64,000 bases of DNA from positions 434,001 through 498,000 of the forward strand of contig NZ_BAAALH010000002.1 of NCBI RefSeq assembly GCF_039528175.1, given 5' to 3'. The stretch is from Citricoccus alkalitolerans (GTDB lineage: Bacteria; Actinomycetota; Actinomycetes; Actinomycetales; Micrococcaceae). The notes beneath the pieces were generated by a model that ran no database searches, was not told the origin of the DNA, and worked only from the letters and a program-made list of their open reading frames with translations. The position numbers were made by a program, and so were the translations under genes. Every line of letters begins with the position of its first letter. Position 1 is the stretch's first letter. Shown piece after piece: positions 47,510-56,258 of this stretch.

Positions 47510-49531
47510 TCAGACCCGCTGATCCACGCTGCCCGGATCCTCGAGGTTCTCCATCTCTTCGACGTCGAGGTCCAGCGCCTCCTCGTGGTGCCCACCCTGG
47601 TCCAGGAACTCTTGGGAGGACTCGAATTCGGGAGTGTCAAAAACCTCACCGGCGAGCGGATCCTCGGCAGCGGCCACCATGTGGATCACGCCGGTCTCGG
47701 GATCCGTGACGGTCTCGCTCGGAGGCACGTGGCGGAAGGTGATGATCTGGGTCTCGCCGGAGCCGTTCTCGTTCCGCCCCTGCACGGGCAGTCCCGCCAG
47801 TGCGGTTGCGGCTCCGCCGACCCCGTGCAGCAGACTTCGCTCGCCCTTCCACGATCCATCGGTGTGGGCTCCGTTTCCGGTGTCCCCGTGGCCTATGCCG
47901 TCCGCGCCCGCCACGGGGGCATCAGTGGTGTTGATGACCTCCATGTAGTTCGGCATGGTCGCGATCTCGTGCCGGAACGCCCGCAGCAGGGAGATACAGG
48001 TGAGCACCATGATGACGGAGAACGGTGCGGCCGTGGCGATCGAGAGCGTCTGCAGGGCGGTGAGCGCGGCATCGCCGCCGACCACCAGCAGCACGGCCGC
48101 GGCGATGCCCTCGAGGAGGGCCCAGTACGTCCGGGTGGAGGCCGGCGTCCTCGTGCTGCCACCGCTGGCGAGCATGTCGATGACGAGCGAGCCTGAGTCG
48201 GAGGAGGTGACGAAGAAGAACACGATCACCACCATCGCGGTCACGCTGAGCACGGTGGCCAAGGGGAAGGCGTCCAGGAACGCGAACAGGGCCGTGGTGC
48301 TGTCCACCGCACCGTCCACCACGAGTTCGGCAGTACCCTCCCGCTGGAAGAGGATGGCACTCTCGCCGAAGACCGTGAACCAGAGCAGGCTGGCCAGCGT
48401 CGGGGCCAGCAGCACCCCCACGATGAACTGCCGGATGGTCCTGCCACGGGAGATGCGGGCGATGAACATGCCGACGAACGGAGCCCAGCTGACCCACCAC
48501 CCCCAGTAGAAGATGGTCCAGCCGTTCTCCCATCCGTCCTCGGAGAGCGGGCCGACGTGGAGCATGGCCTCCGGCAGCAGCGAGACGTAGGCACCCAGGT
48601 TGTCCGGGAAGGCCTTGAGCAGGAACAGCGTCGGTCCGAGGATGAAGACCACCAGGGCCAGCAGGGCGGCCAGCGACATGTTGATGTTGGAGAGCCACTT
48701 CAGTCCCTTGTGCACGCCGGAGACGACGGACCAGACGGCGATGAGCGTGATGCCGGCGATGAGGACGATGATCAGCCACGTGGAGCGTTCGGCCCAGCCG
48801 AGGTAGCTCAGGCCGCCCATGATCTGCTCGATGCCGAACCCGAAGGAGGTCGCGATGCCGAAGAGGGTCCCCACCACGGCAACGGTGTCCACGGCGTGAC
48901 CGATCCAGCCTTCTACGCGCCGGCGTCCGATCAGGGGCTCAAGCAGCCATCGCACGGCCAGTGGGCGTCCGCGGCGGAAGGACATGTACGCCAGCCCCAA
49001 ACCGACGATCGCATAGATCGCCCAGGGGTGCAGGCCCCAGTGGAGCATCGTCAGGCCCATCGAGCCGCTTGCCGCCTCAGCGGATCCCGGCTCGTTCCCG
49101 AACGCCTCGGGCGGAAGGGCGTAGTGACTCAGCGGCTCGGCGACCCCGAAGAACACGAGCCCGATGCCCATGCCTGCGCTGAAGAGCATCAGGAACCAGG
49201 ACACGATCCCGAACTCCGGGCTCTCGTCATCCCGGCCCAACCGGATCCGGCCGACCTTGGACGCCGCAACATAGACCGCGAAGACGAGGAAGATGTTGAC
49301 CGCGATGACGTACCACCAGCCGACGCCGTCCGTGATGGCGGTGTTGAGCTGGGAGGTCGCGTCCGCCAAGGTGTCCCCGGAGACCCGGCTGAAGATCACC
49401 GCAAAGAGGATCAGAGCCACAATCACCACGGAGGCGGGGATGAAGACCGGTTTGAGGATCGTGTCCGCCGCACGTGCGCGCGGCGGGTCACTGGTGCCGT
49501 CTTCCGCGGAGGAAGTGGTTCTTAAGTTCAT
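47510..49531 (-). CDS. BCCT-family betaine/choline/carnitine transporter
   Basis: 673 residues with 12 TM helices. BCCT hallmarks: FLMLFSAGMGIGLVFFGVAE (Gly-rich TM3), the Trp-rich TM8 segment IFYWGWWVSWAPFVGMFIAR, and TSSDSGSLVIDML. A ~130-residue acidic C-terminal tail (LDLDVEEMENLED) could be regulatory. It takes up glycine betaine or relatives by Na+ symport. It is the last gene of the gbcA-gbcB-DMGO operon, 40 bases behind DMGO, so supply for catabolism rather than only osmoprotection is likely. Confidence 0.93.
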   Translation of the reverse strand: MNLRTTSSAEDGTSDPPRARAADTILKPVFIPASVVIVALILFAVIFSRVSGDTLADATSQLNTAITDGVGWWYVIAVNIFLVFAVYVAASKVGRIRLGRDDESPEFGIVSWFLMLFSAGMGIGLVFFGVAEPLSHYALPPEAFGNEPGSAEAASGSMGLTMLHWGLHPWAIYAIVGLGLAYMSFRRGRPLAVRWLLEPLIGRRRVEGWIGHAVDTVAVVGTLFGIATSFGFGIEQIMGGLSYLGWAERSTWLIIVLIAGITLIAVWSVVSGVHKGLKWLSNINMSLAALLALVVFILGPTLFLLKAFPDNLGAYVSLLPEAMLHVGPLSEDGWENGWTIFYWGWWVSWAPFVGMFIARISRGRTIRQFIVGVLLAPTLASLLWFTVFGESAILFQREGTAELVVDGAVDSTTALFAFLDAFPLATVLSVTAMVVIVFFFVTSSDSGSLVIDMLASGGSTRTPASTRTYWALLEGIAAAVLLVVGGDAALTALQTLSIATAAPFSVIMVLTCISLLRAFRHEIATMPNYMEVINTTDAPVAGADGIGHGDTGNGAHTDGSWKGERSLLHGVGGAATALAGLPVQGRNENGSGETQIITFRHVPPSETVTDPETGVIHMVAAAEDPLAGEVFDTPEFESSQEFLDQGGHHEEALDLDVEEMENLEDPGSVDQRV

Positions 49532-49571
49532 ACAAAGCTCTTCTCTGAAGGGGTGACGGGGTCAGGCTGAC

Positions 49572-52070
49572 TCAGCCGCGCAGTCGCGTCATCTCCGGGT
49601 CGTACAGCGGATCGTCCACCACGGTGGCTGCGATCCGGCGCCCGAGGTACTCGATCTCCACCGCGTCCCCGGTCTCCACCCGGTCCGGCAACCACGCGTA
49701 GGCGATCGGCTTGCGCACGGTGTATCCGTAGGCGGCACTGGTGACGTAGCCCGAGACCTCGCCGTCGAGGTACACAGGCTCCGTGCCGAGGACCACTGAG
49801 ACCCCGTCGTCCACCGTGAGGCACCGCAGTCGCGTGGTCGCCGCCGCGGCTCGCTCCGCCAGTGCGCTCTTGCCGACGAAGTCATCGGTCTTCGAGGCCT
49901 TGACGGCGAAACCGAGTCCGGCCTGCTCCGGCTCGTGGTCGCTGGTCATGTCCGTGCCGAAGGACCGGAAGCCCTTCTCCAGGCGCATCGAGTTGAAGGC
50001 CTCGCGGCCCCCGGCAATGATCCCGTGGTCCTGACCCGCCTCCCAGATCACGTCCCAGAGCCGGTGGCCGACGTCGGCCGAGGCGTAGAGCTCCCAGCCG
50101 AACTCGCCCACGTAGGACAGGCGCATGGCGGTCACCGGGATACCGCCGATCGAGATCTCCTTGGTGCGGAAGTACTTCAGCCCGTCCTTGCTCAGATCAT
50201 CGCGGCTGACTTTCTCCATGACGGCGGTGGCGAGCGGTCCCCAGAGCCCGATGCAGCAGGTGCCGCCGGTGATGTCCCGGACGGTGACCCACTGGGCCGG
50301 ATTCTCCTCGTTCTGGTGGCGTGCCTCGCGGGAGATGTAGGCCAGGTCCACGTTGGAGTTCACACCGGCCTGGTAGGTCTGCTCGGACCGACGTGCGACC
50401 GTGATGTCACTGGTGATACCGCCGGCCTGGTCCAGGAGGAGCGTGTAGCTGACCGCGCCCGGCGCCCGCAGCATGCTGGACGTCGTCAGCCTATGCAGCA
50501 GAGGGCCGGCGCCCGGTCCCGTGATTTCCAGGCGCTTGAGCGGGGTCATGTCGAACATGGCCACGGCGGTCCGCGTCTTCCAGACCTCGGCGGCGGCGAT
50601 CGGGGAGTGGAACTTGTTGGACCAGTCGTCGCGTTCCGGGGCGGCCCACTCGGAGGGCATCTCGTCCAGCAGGGCGGCGTTCGCCTCGAACCAGTGAGGC
50701 CGCTCCCAACCCGTGCCCTCCAGGTAGAACGCGCCGAGGGCCTTCTGTTGCTCGTGGAAGGGACTGACCCGCACGTTGCGTGGGGACAACCGCGGCTCCA
50801 GGGGGTGGCGAACGTCGTAGATCTCGACGAAGTTCTGCTGCGAGGTCTCCGAGACGTACTCGGGCGTGGTCTGCACGTCCTCGAACCGGTTCAGATCGCA
50901 GTCGGACAGGTCGATGCTCGACTGTCCGGTCGCGATCAGCTCGGCGACGGCCCTCGCGATGCCGGGACCGTGCGTGACCCAGACCGCCTCGGCCGCGAAG
51001 AAGCCGTCCACGTGGCGGGATTCGCCGACCAGCGAGCCGCCGTCCGGGGTGAAGGAGAAGATGCCGTTGAATCCGCGCTTGATCTCGGTGTTCCTCAAGT
51101 CCGGCAGCAGCTCCTGGCTGGCCTGCCACTCGGCCGCGAAGTCCTCCGGGGTGAACGGCAGGGACGAGGGCATCCGCTCGCTGGTGATGTCCTCCGGCCG
51201 GTAGGCCGGGAGTGTGTCGAGGTCGACCGGCAGGGGCCGGTGCGCGTAGGAACCGATGCCGATGGTGTCACCCCACTCGCGGTAGTACAGGTCTCGGTCC
51301 TGGTAGCGCAGAATCGGGCGGCTGGCGCCATTGGGAAGTTCGTTGACTCCGTCCAGGGACGGGACCGGCGTAGTCCAGGCGAACTGGTGGGCCAGTGGCA
51401 GCAGCGGGATCTCGGTGCCGACCATCTTGCCGATGTTCGGTCCCCAGAAACCGGCGCAGGACACCACGACGTCGGCCGGGAAGCGCTCCTCGCCCGCCAC
51501 CACCGCGGTGACCCGACCGCCGGACTGCTCGATGTCAGTGACCGTGGTCCGGTCGCGGAACTCGACTCCGGCGGCCCGGGCCCGCTCCATGACGAGCTGG
51601 GTCCCCTGGGCGGCCAGCGCCAGGCCATCGCCGGGGGTGAGGAGCCCGCCGAGCGGCATGTCCGGGTTGAGCAGGGGGAAGAGCCGGAGGCATTCGTCGG
51701 CGTCGACCACGTGCGCTTCCACCCCATACGAGCGGTTCCAGCCCGCGCGGCGGTGGAGGTCCTGCAGGCGTTCTTCCGTGGTGGCGACCTCGAGGCCGCC
51801 CACGGGCAAGAAGGAGCCGCGGCCGTCTGGGCCGGTCAGCGAGGTCAGCTTTTCGATCGTGTACTGCGCGAACGCCGTCATCGACTTCGAGCCGTTGGAG
51901 GAGAAGACGAGGCCCGGCGCATGCGAGGTTGAGCCGCCCGGGATCCCCAGCGGACCCTGTTCGAGGACGAGGGTGTTGGTGTGTCCGAGCTGGGCGAGTT
52001 CGTCGGCGAGGTTCGCCCCGACGATGCCGGCCCCGATGATGACGACCCGGGGAGAGGGTGTAGGCCTCAT
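49572..52070 (-). CDS. Dimethylglycine oxidase (FAD and THF domains)
   Basis: 832 residues, the length of Arthrobacter globiformis DMGO, which I recall closely enough to see near-identity in many stretches. The N-terminal FAD domain has VVIIGAGIVGANLADELAQL and GSTSHAPGLVFSSNGSK; His50 in that motif is the likely covalent flavin ligand. The C-terminal GcvT-like folate domain starts near 430 (TSQQNFVEIYDVRHPLEPRL) and ends DPLYDPEMTRLRG. It oxidises dimethylglycine to sarcosine and transfers the carbon to THF as methylene-THF or frees formaldehyde. It sits between gbcB and the BCCT gene. Confidence 0.95.
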   Translation of the reverse strand: MRPTPSPRVVIIGAGIVGANLADELAQLGHTNTLVLEQGPLGIPGGSTSHAPGLVFSSNGSKSMTAFAQYTIEKLTSLTGPDGRGSFLPVGGLEVATTEERLQDLHRRAGWNRSYGVEAHVVDADECLRLFPLLNPDMPLGGLLTPGDGLALAAQGTQLVMERARAAGVEFRDRTTVTDIEQSGGRVTAVVAGEERFPADVVVSCAGFWGPNIGKMVGTEIPLLPLAHQFAWTTPVPSLDGVNELPNGASRPILRYQDRDLYYREWGDTIGIGSYAHRPLPVDLDTLPAYRPEDITSERMPSSLPFTPEDFAAEWQASQELLPDLRNTEIKRGFNGIFSFTPDGGSLVGESRHVDGFFAAEAVWVTHGPGIARAVAELIATGQSSIDLSDCDLNRFEDVQTTPEYVSETSQQNFVEIYDVRHPLEPRLSPRNVRVSPFHEQQKALGAFYLEGTGWERPHWFEANAALLDEMPSEWAAPERDDWSNKFHSPIAAAEVWKTRTAVAMFDMTPLKRLEITGPGAGPLLHRLTTSSMLRAPGAVSYTLLLDQAGGITSDITVARRSEQTYQAGVNSNVDLAYISREARHQNEENPAQWVTVRDITGGTCCIGLWGPLATAVMEKVSRDDLSKDGLKYFRTKEISIGGIPVTAMRLSYVGEFGWELYASADVGHRLWDVIWEAGQDHGIIAGGREAFNSMRLEKGFRSFGTDMTSDHEPEQAGLGFAVKASKTDDFVGKSALAERAAAATTRLRCLTVDDGVSVVLGTEPVYLDGEVSGYVTSAAYGYTVRKPIAYAWLPDRVETGDAVEIEYLGRRIAATVVDDPLYDPEMTRLRG

Positions 52071-52180
52071 TGATCACTCCTAGTTGTGCTGACGTCTGTG
52101 TTGCTCCCGGCGATGTGCGGCGCCGGTGATGTTCTGTGGAGGGATGGCCCTCCCGCCGGTCTCCGGCGTCCGGTCCTGGT

Positions 52181-53686
52181 CTAGGCGTCCACGACGAGGT
52201 CGGTCTGCGCCGTCGAGCAGCACGGCAGGAACTTTCCGGCGTCGATCTCGCGGGCACGGATGCCGCCCTGGTGATTCATGTCCACCTCGCCGCTGATCTT
52301 GACGACCTTGCAGGAACCACACATGCCCTCCCGGCAGTTCGCCCCGATGCGCACGCCCGCCTCCCGGGCGGCGTCCAGGACGTTCGCCTGCGGGTCGATG
52401 CGGACATTCAGGCGGGTGCGCAGGAACGACATCGTCAGGCTGCCCTCCCCGACCACCTCGAAGGTGGACGGGTCAGCCTGCCCGGTCTCGCCCGACTCAG
52501 CCGGCCCCGATGGAGTCGGGTTCGCCGGGGCAGACTCGGCAGGCGCCGGGTTCGCAGGAGCAGAGTCGGCAGGCGCCGAGTTTGCAGGAGCAGAGTCGGC
52601 AGGCGCCGAGTTCTCGGGGGCCGCCGTGGCACCGTCACCCTCGGCGGCGCTGAGCTCCGCGATCCGGTAGAGATCCAGCGCGCCGGTGGGCGGGTCGATG
52701 GCGTCGGCCGGGGCCTCCCGTGCCGCTTCGCGGGCGGCGTCCTGGGCGGCTGCGTACTCCTCGGCGAAACTGCCGGCGAGAGCCACTTCCTCCCGGTATT
52801 CCTGCACGATTTCGTGAGTGCCGGAGAACGACTCAACGAAGATCGACGTCTCGTCCACGCCCACCTTCTCCAACAGCTCGGCGGCGACATCGATATACCC
52901 CTCCGGGCCGCAGGCGAACACCTTGCGACCGTTGGCGTCGGGGACCACGGTGTCCACCATCTCGGAGGTGAGCCGACCGACCATCCCCTCCCAGGTGCCG
53001 GGGACGCTCCGATCACCCAGCGAGTAGTACACGGTGATCCGCGAATCGACTGCGGCCAAGTGCTCGAGTTCGTGAGAGAACGCGAAGGTCCCGGGCGCAG
53101 CCCCGTGATACAGCATGACCACGTCGGCGCGGCCCGGGAGGGAGTGAATCGTCCGGATCATCGACATCAGCGGGGTGATGCCCGAGCCGGCCGCCAGGAA
53201 GAGGTAGCGCGCCCGGCGGTCATAGTCGGGCAGGTGGAATGCCCCCACGGGGCCGAGCACCTCCAGCACGCTGCCGGGCCGGATGTTCTCGTGGATCCAT
53301 GGCGAGACCGTGCCACCCTCCTCACGCTTGACGGTGATGGCAAAGGTCCACGGTTCCGTCGGCGCGCTGGACAACGAGTAGCTGCGGTTGACCGGCTCAG
53401 CGTCCGGACCGAACACCGGGAAGGCGATGTTGAGGTACTGCCCGGAGCGGAAGGCGAGCGGGGCGCCGTCCGTCCGGCGCATGACGACGGTGAGCATGCC
53501 CCCGGCTTCCGGGATGGTCTGGACGCACTCGGCCAGGAACTCCTGCGGGTACCAGGGGTCCAGGGCCCGGGCGGCCGCCGCGAAGGGCAGGTCGGCCGTG
53601 GCCCGGGCCACCCGGTTCCACGGCATCTCCAGGCCCCGGACGCGCCGGACCTCCGGGATCGTGGTGAGGGTGGTGCTGATGGTCAT
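52181..53686 (-). CDS. gbcB: Glycine betaine monooxygenase reductase component (GbcB-like)
   Basis: 501 residues, longer than the usual ~365 because of a linker. An FNR-type flavin reductase module comes first: QYLNIAFPVFGPDAEPVNRS (FAD-binding RxYS), LEVLGPVGAFHLPDYDRRAR, FLAAGSGITPLMSMIRTIHS and VFACGPEGYID. A ~100-residue Ala/Pro/Ser linker with near-exact repeats (SAPADSAPAN) follows, then a plant-type 2Fe-2S ferredoxin domain with CREGMCGSC and a final CC. It passes electrons from NADH to the Rieske oxygenase GbcA. The ATG overlaps the gbcA stop (ATGA). Confidence 0.9.
   Translation of the reverse strand: MTISTTLTTIPEVRRVRGLEMPWNRVARATADLPFAAAARALDPWYPQEFLAECVQTIPEAGGMLTVVMRRTDGAPLAFRSGQYLNIAFPVFGPDAEPVNRSYSLSSAPTEPWTFAITVKREEGGTVSPWIHENIRPGSVLEVLGPVGAFHLPDYDRRARYLFLAAGSGITPLMSMIRTIHSLPGRADVVMLYHGAAPGTFAFSHELEHLAAVDSRITVYYSLGDRSVPGTWEGMVGRLTSEMVDTVVPDANGRKVFACGPEGYIDVAAELLEKVGVDETSIFVESFSGTHEIVQEYREEVALAGSFAEEYAAAQDAAREAAREAPADAIDPPTGALDLYRIAELSAAEGDGATAAPENSAPADSAPANSAPADSAPANPAPAESAPANPTPSGPAESGETGQADPSTFEVVGEGSLTMSFLRTRLNVRIDPQANVLDAAREAGVRIGANCREGMCGSCKVVKISGEVDMNHQGGIRAREIDAGKFLPCCSTAQTDLVVDA
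52521..52610. repeat. 30-base coding repeat, three copies, in the gbcB linker
   Basis: A 30-base unit (TTCGCAGGAGCAGAGTCGGC and on) occurs at 52521-52550, 52551-52580 and 52581-52610. The last two copies differ by one base. It encodes the Ala/Pro/Ser decapeptide linker between the reductase and ferredoxin domains and keeps the frame. Confidence 0.85.
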
Positions 53687-54984
53687 GCCACGTGCTCACG
53701 CATGCGCTGGGTGTACCAGTTGATGAACGCCTCGACCTGGTACTCGCTCTTCATGTAGGGCCCTGGCTCGTAGGCCGGGCTGCTTGCGCCCTGCTGGCAC
53801 ATCTCCACGAAGTTCTTGTCCTGCAGGTTCGTCTGCTTCCACGTGTGGGTGAGCGCGTCCACGTCGTAGTCCACCCCTTCGACGGCGTCGTCGGCCACGA
53901 GCCAGGTGGTGCGCACCAGTGTCTGGTGCTCGTTGATCGGGAACGCAGCGAAGGTGATCACGTGGTCGGAGATCAGGTGGAACCACGAGTTCGGTTGCAG
54001 GTGCATGGAACAGCGGCCCAGCCGGAAGTCGCGCAGGTCTCCCAACAGCTTTTTGGACAAGCGGCGGCCGGTAGCGGAGAAGGACTCCCCCGCGCCGTCG
54101 AGCGGCTCACGGGAGATCCGGATCCCGGTGACGCGGGTGTCGAGTTCCTCGACGACCTCGAAGGGCAGCCCGTAGCGGGTGCAGCGCCCCCGCAGGGCGT
54201 CCTCAGCCTCGACGTTGCGGTTCCAGACGTCCTCCAGGTGGGGCGGGACGATCCCCTCGGAGAGGCCCCAGGTGGGGAAGAGCGAGCAGGCCAGCTCGGG
54301 GTGGCCATCGCAGTGGTAGCACTCGCGATTGTTCTCCATCACGAGCTTCCAGTTGCCCTCCTCGATGATGTCCTGCTGGTAGGCCACCCGGGAGTTGGCA
54401 ATCTCATGCGGGGCCAGGTACGGCTCGAAGATCTCGGCCACCTCGTCGAAGTCGGCGGGCGGCTCGTCCGCCAGGCAGACGAACACGAGCCCGGCGACCA
54501 CGCGGCCGTGCGCCTTCTTCAGCGCGAAGCACGCCTTGTCGAAGGACGTCTCACCAGGGGAGGAGGCGTGGATCAGATCACCGTCGGGCGAGTAGGTCCA
54601 GGAGTGGTATCCGCACACCAGGTTGCCCGTGGTGCCCGTCTTCTCCGGGAGGACCCGGGCACCACGGTGGCGGCACACGTTGTGCAGGACGTTCACCCCG
54701 TCGTCAGTGCGGAGGACGATCAGGGAGTACGGACCGTAGTCGACAGTGACATAGTCACCCGGCTCCGGGATCTCGGCGAGACTGGCGGCGAAGAGCCAGT
54801 GCCGACCGAAGATCCCCTGCATGTCTGCGGCGAAGATCTCAGGGTCGGTATAGAACGGCGCCTCCAACGAGTAGCCGGTGCGGCGCTCGTCCAACAAAAG
54901 GCGCAACTGGGCGGTCTGCTCCTCGGTGGGGGCAACGGCGAGGCGGCCGCGGCTGGCGGCACTGGAGTTCACGGCAAGGGTCAC
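53683..54984 (-). CDS. gbcA: Glycine betaine monooxygenase, Rieske oxygenase component (GbcA-like)
   Basis: 433 residues. Rieske 2Fe-2S ligands are C104-R-H106 (NVCRHRGARV) and C124..H127 (LVCGYHSWTYSPDG). The catalytic mononuclear iron region has NNRECYHCDGHPELACSLFP. Length and motifs fit GbcA/stachydrine-demethylase type oxygenases, which convert glycine betaine to dimethylglycine plus formaldehyde. It is the first gene of a gbcA-gbcB-DMGO-BCCT operon and overlaps gbcB by four bases. A LysR gene is divergent. Confidence 0.92.
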   Translation of the reverse strand: MTLAVNSSAASRGRLAVAPTEEQTAQLRLLLDERRTGYSLEAPFYTDPEIFAADMQGIFGRHWLFAASLAEIPEPGDYVTVDYGPYSLIVLRTDDGVNVLHNVCRHRGARVLPEKTGTTGNLVCGYHSWTYSPDGDLIHASSPGETSFDKACFALKKAHGRVVAGLVFVCLADEPPADFDEVAEIFEPYLAPHEIANSRVAYQQDIIEEGNWKLVMENNRECYHCDGHPELACSLFPTWGLSEGIVPPHLEDVWNRNVEAEDALRGRCTRYGLPFEVVEELDTRVTGIRISREPLDGAGESFSATGRRLSKKLLGDLRDFRLGRCSMHLQPNSWFHLISDHVITFAAFPINEHQTLVRTTWLVADDAVEGVDYDVDALTHTWKQTNLQDKNFVEMCQQGASSPAYEPGPYMKSEYQVEAFINWYTQRMREHVA

Positions 54985-55126
54985 GGTACTGATTCCTCGA
55001 GTCTGCGGAGTTCTGGGGCCTGCTGCGGGCCGCGCAGGGGCGGCACCGTTACAGCGATGTGATCAACGACACATCGATCGTAGAGTCCCGACAATGCAAT
55101 AAAAAGCTCGGATATCCGGCGGGAAC

Positions 55127-55145
55127 CATGCAGAATCAGTGCATG
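55127..55145. promoter_or_regulatory. Inverted repeat at the lysR start, possible autoregulatory site
   Basis: CATGCA and TGCATG arms, 7 bases apart, overlap the lysR initiation codon and fit the spacing of LysR half-sites. A second perfect palindrome, CGGATATCCG, lies at 55109-55118 in the same gbcA/lysR divergent region. Confidence 0.5.
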
Positions 55146-56075
55146 ATCGATCGACGCCTCCTCACCCTCCGGACGTTCGCCTCCTGTGGCAGCATCGCGG
55201 CGACCGCGGAGCTCACCGGCTACTCCCCGTCCGCCGTCTCGGCGCAGCTGCGGGAGCTCCAACAGTCGCTCGGCATGCGCCTGCTGCTGAAGGAGGGCCG
55301 CGGGCTACACCTGACGGCCACCGGGCGCTATCTCGTCGAGCAGACGGACGGCCTGGTTGAAGAGTGCGACCGCATCACCTCGACCATGGCGTCCGTCGCC
55401 GGGTCGACGCCCATCGAGTTCGGCCTGGGTGGCTTCTCGACTGCGGCGTCCAGCCTGCTCGTCCCCCTCGCGGCGGAACTGCGGGCCACGCAGCCGAAGG
55501 TCACCGTGCGGGTGGTCGAGGCGAGCCCGTCGCGGTGCCTGGACCTCCTCCTCGCGGAGCGGATCGATCTCGCCGTCGTCGTGGCCACCGAGGCCGATGC
55601 CGACGTCGGCTCCGATTCCCGCGTCGAGGAGACGCCGCTGCTGGACGATCCGTTGGACGTCATGCTGCCGTTGGACCACCGGCTGGCCGAGAACTCATCC
55701 GTCTCGCTGCACGAACTCGTGGGCGAGGTCTGGATCACGGACGCTCCGGGTACCGCCTACCGCGCCCTGTTCTCCTCTGCATTCACTGCGGTCGGCGTGA
55801 ACCCGAAGGTCCAGCACGAGGTGACCGAATGGGAGACGACGACGGCTCTCGTCGGGGCCGGGATGGGCCTCGGCCTGGTGCCGCGCCTGGCCAGTCTGGC
55901 GGGGTCCGAGAACGTGCGGCGTGTGCCCATCGCGGGTCCGGCGCGCCCGACGCGTCGGATCGTGGCTGCGGCGCGCCGGGGCACGGCGACCGCACCCATC
56001 ATCGCCGCTTCCCTGGCGCACCTGAAGGATGCCGCCCGGCGTCTGCTCTCGGAGCGCCTGGCGGAGAATCCCTAG
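55143..56075 (+). CDS. LysR-family regulator, probable regulator of the betaine operon
   Basis: 310 residues from the ATG at 55143; ATG 55128 is an alternative, and neither has a good Shine-Dalgarno. The HTH is LLTLRTFASCGSIAATAELT with YSPSAVSAQLRELQQSLGMR. The effector domain follows (PIEFGLGGFSTAASSLLVPL and on). It is divergent from gbcA over a 158-base region with two palindromes, so activation of gbcAB-DMGO-BCCT is the simplest inference. In Pseudomonas the equivalent regulator is the AraC-type GbdR, so a LysR here would be a different solution. Confidence 0.9.
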   Translation: MIDRRLLTLRTFASCGSIAATAELTGYSPSAVSAQLRELQQSLGMRLLLKEGRGLHLTATGRYLVEQTDGLVEECDRITSTMASVAGSTPIEFGLGGFSTAASSLLVPLAAELRATQPKVTVRVVEASPSRCLDLLLAERIDLAVVVATEADADVGSDSRVEETPLLDDPLDVMLPLDHRLAENSSVSLHELVGEVWITDAPGTAYRALFSSAFTAVGVNPKVQHEVTEWETTTALVGAGMGLGLVPRLASLAGSENVRRVPIAGPARPTRRIVAAARRGTATAPIIAASLAHLKDAARRLLSERLAENP

Positions 56076-56258
56076 CTTCAGCCCCCCCATGGACGGCCGT
56101 CGTCAGATCGTCGGCTCCGCGCGAGGGCGCGATCGGCAAGGTCCAGGCGGGCTACGACCCGTGTCATTGGCACCGCGCCGCGGGCACGATGCCGAACCCC
56201 CGAGACTCTCCCCGCCACCGTCCCGTGCCCACGCTGTGACCAGCACCTCGCTCTGGCC

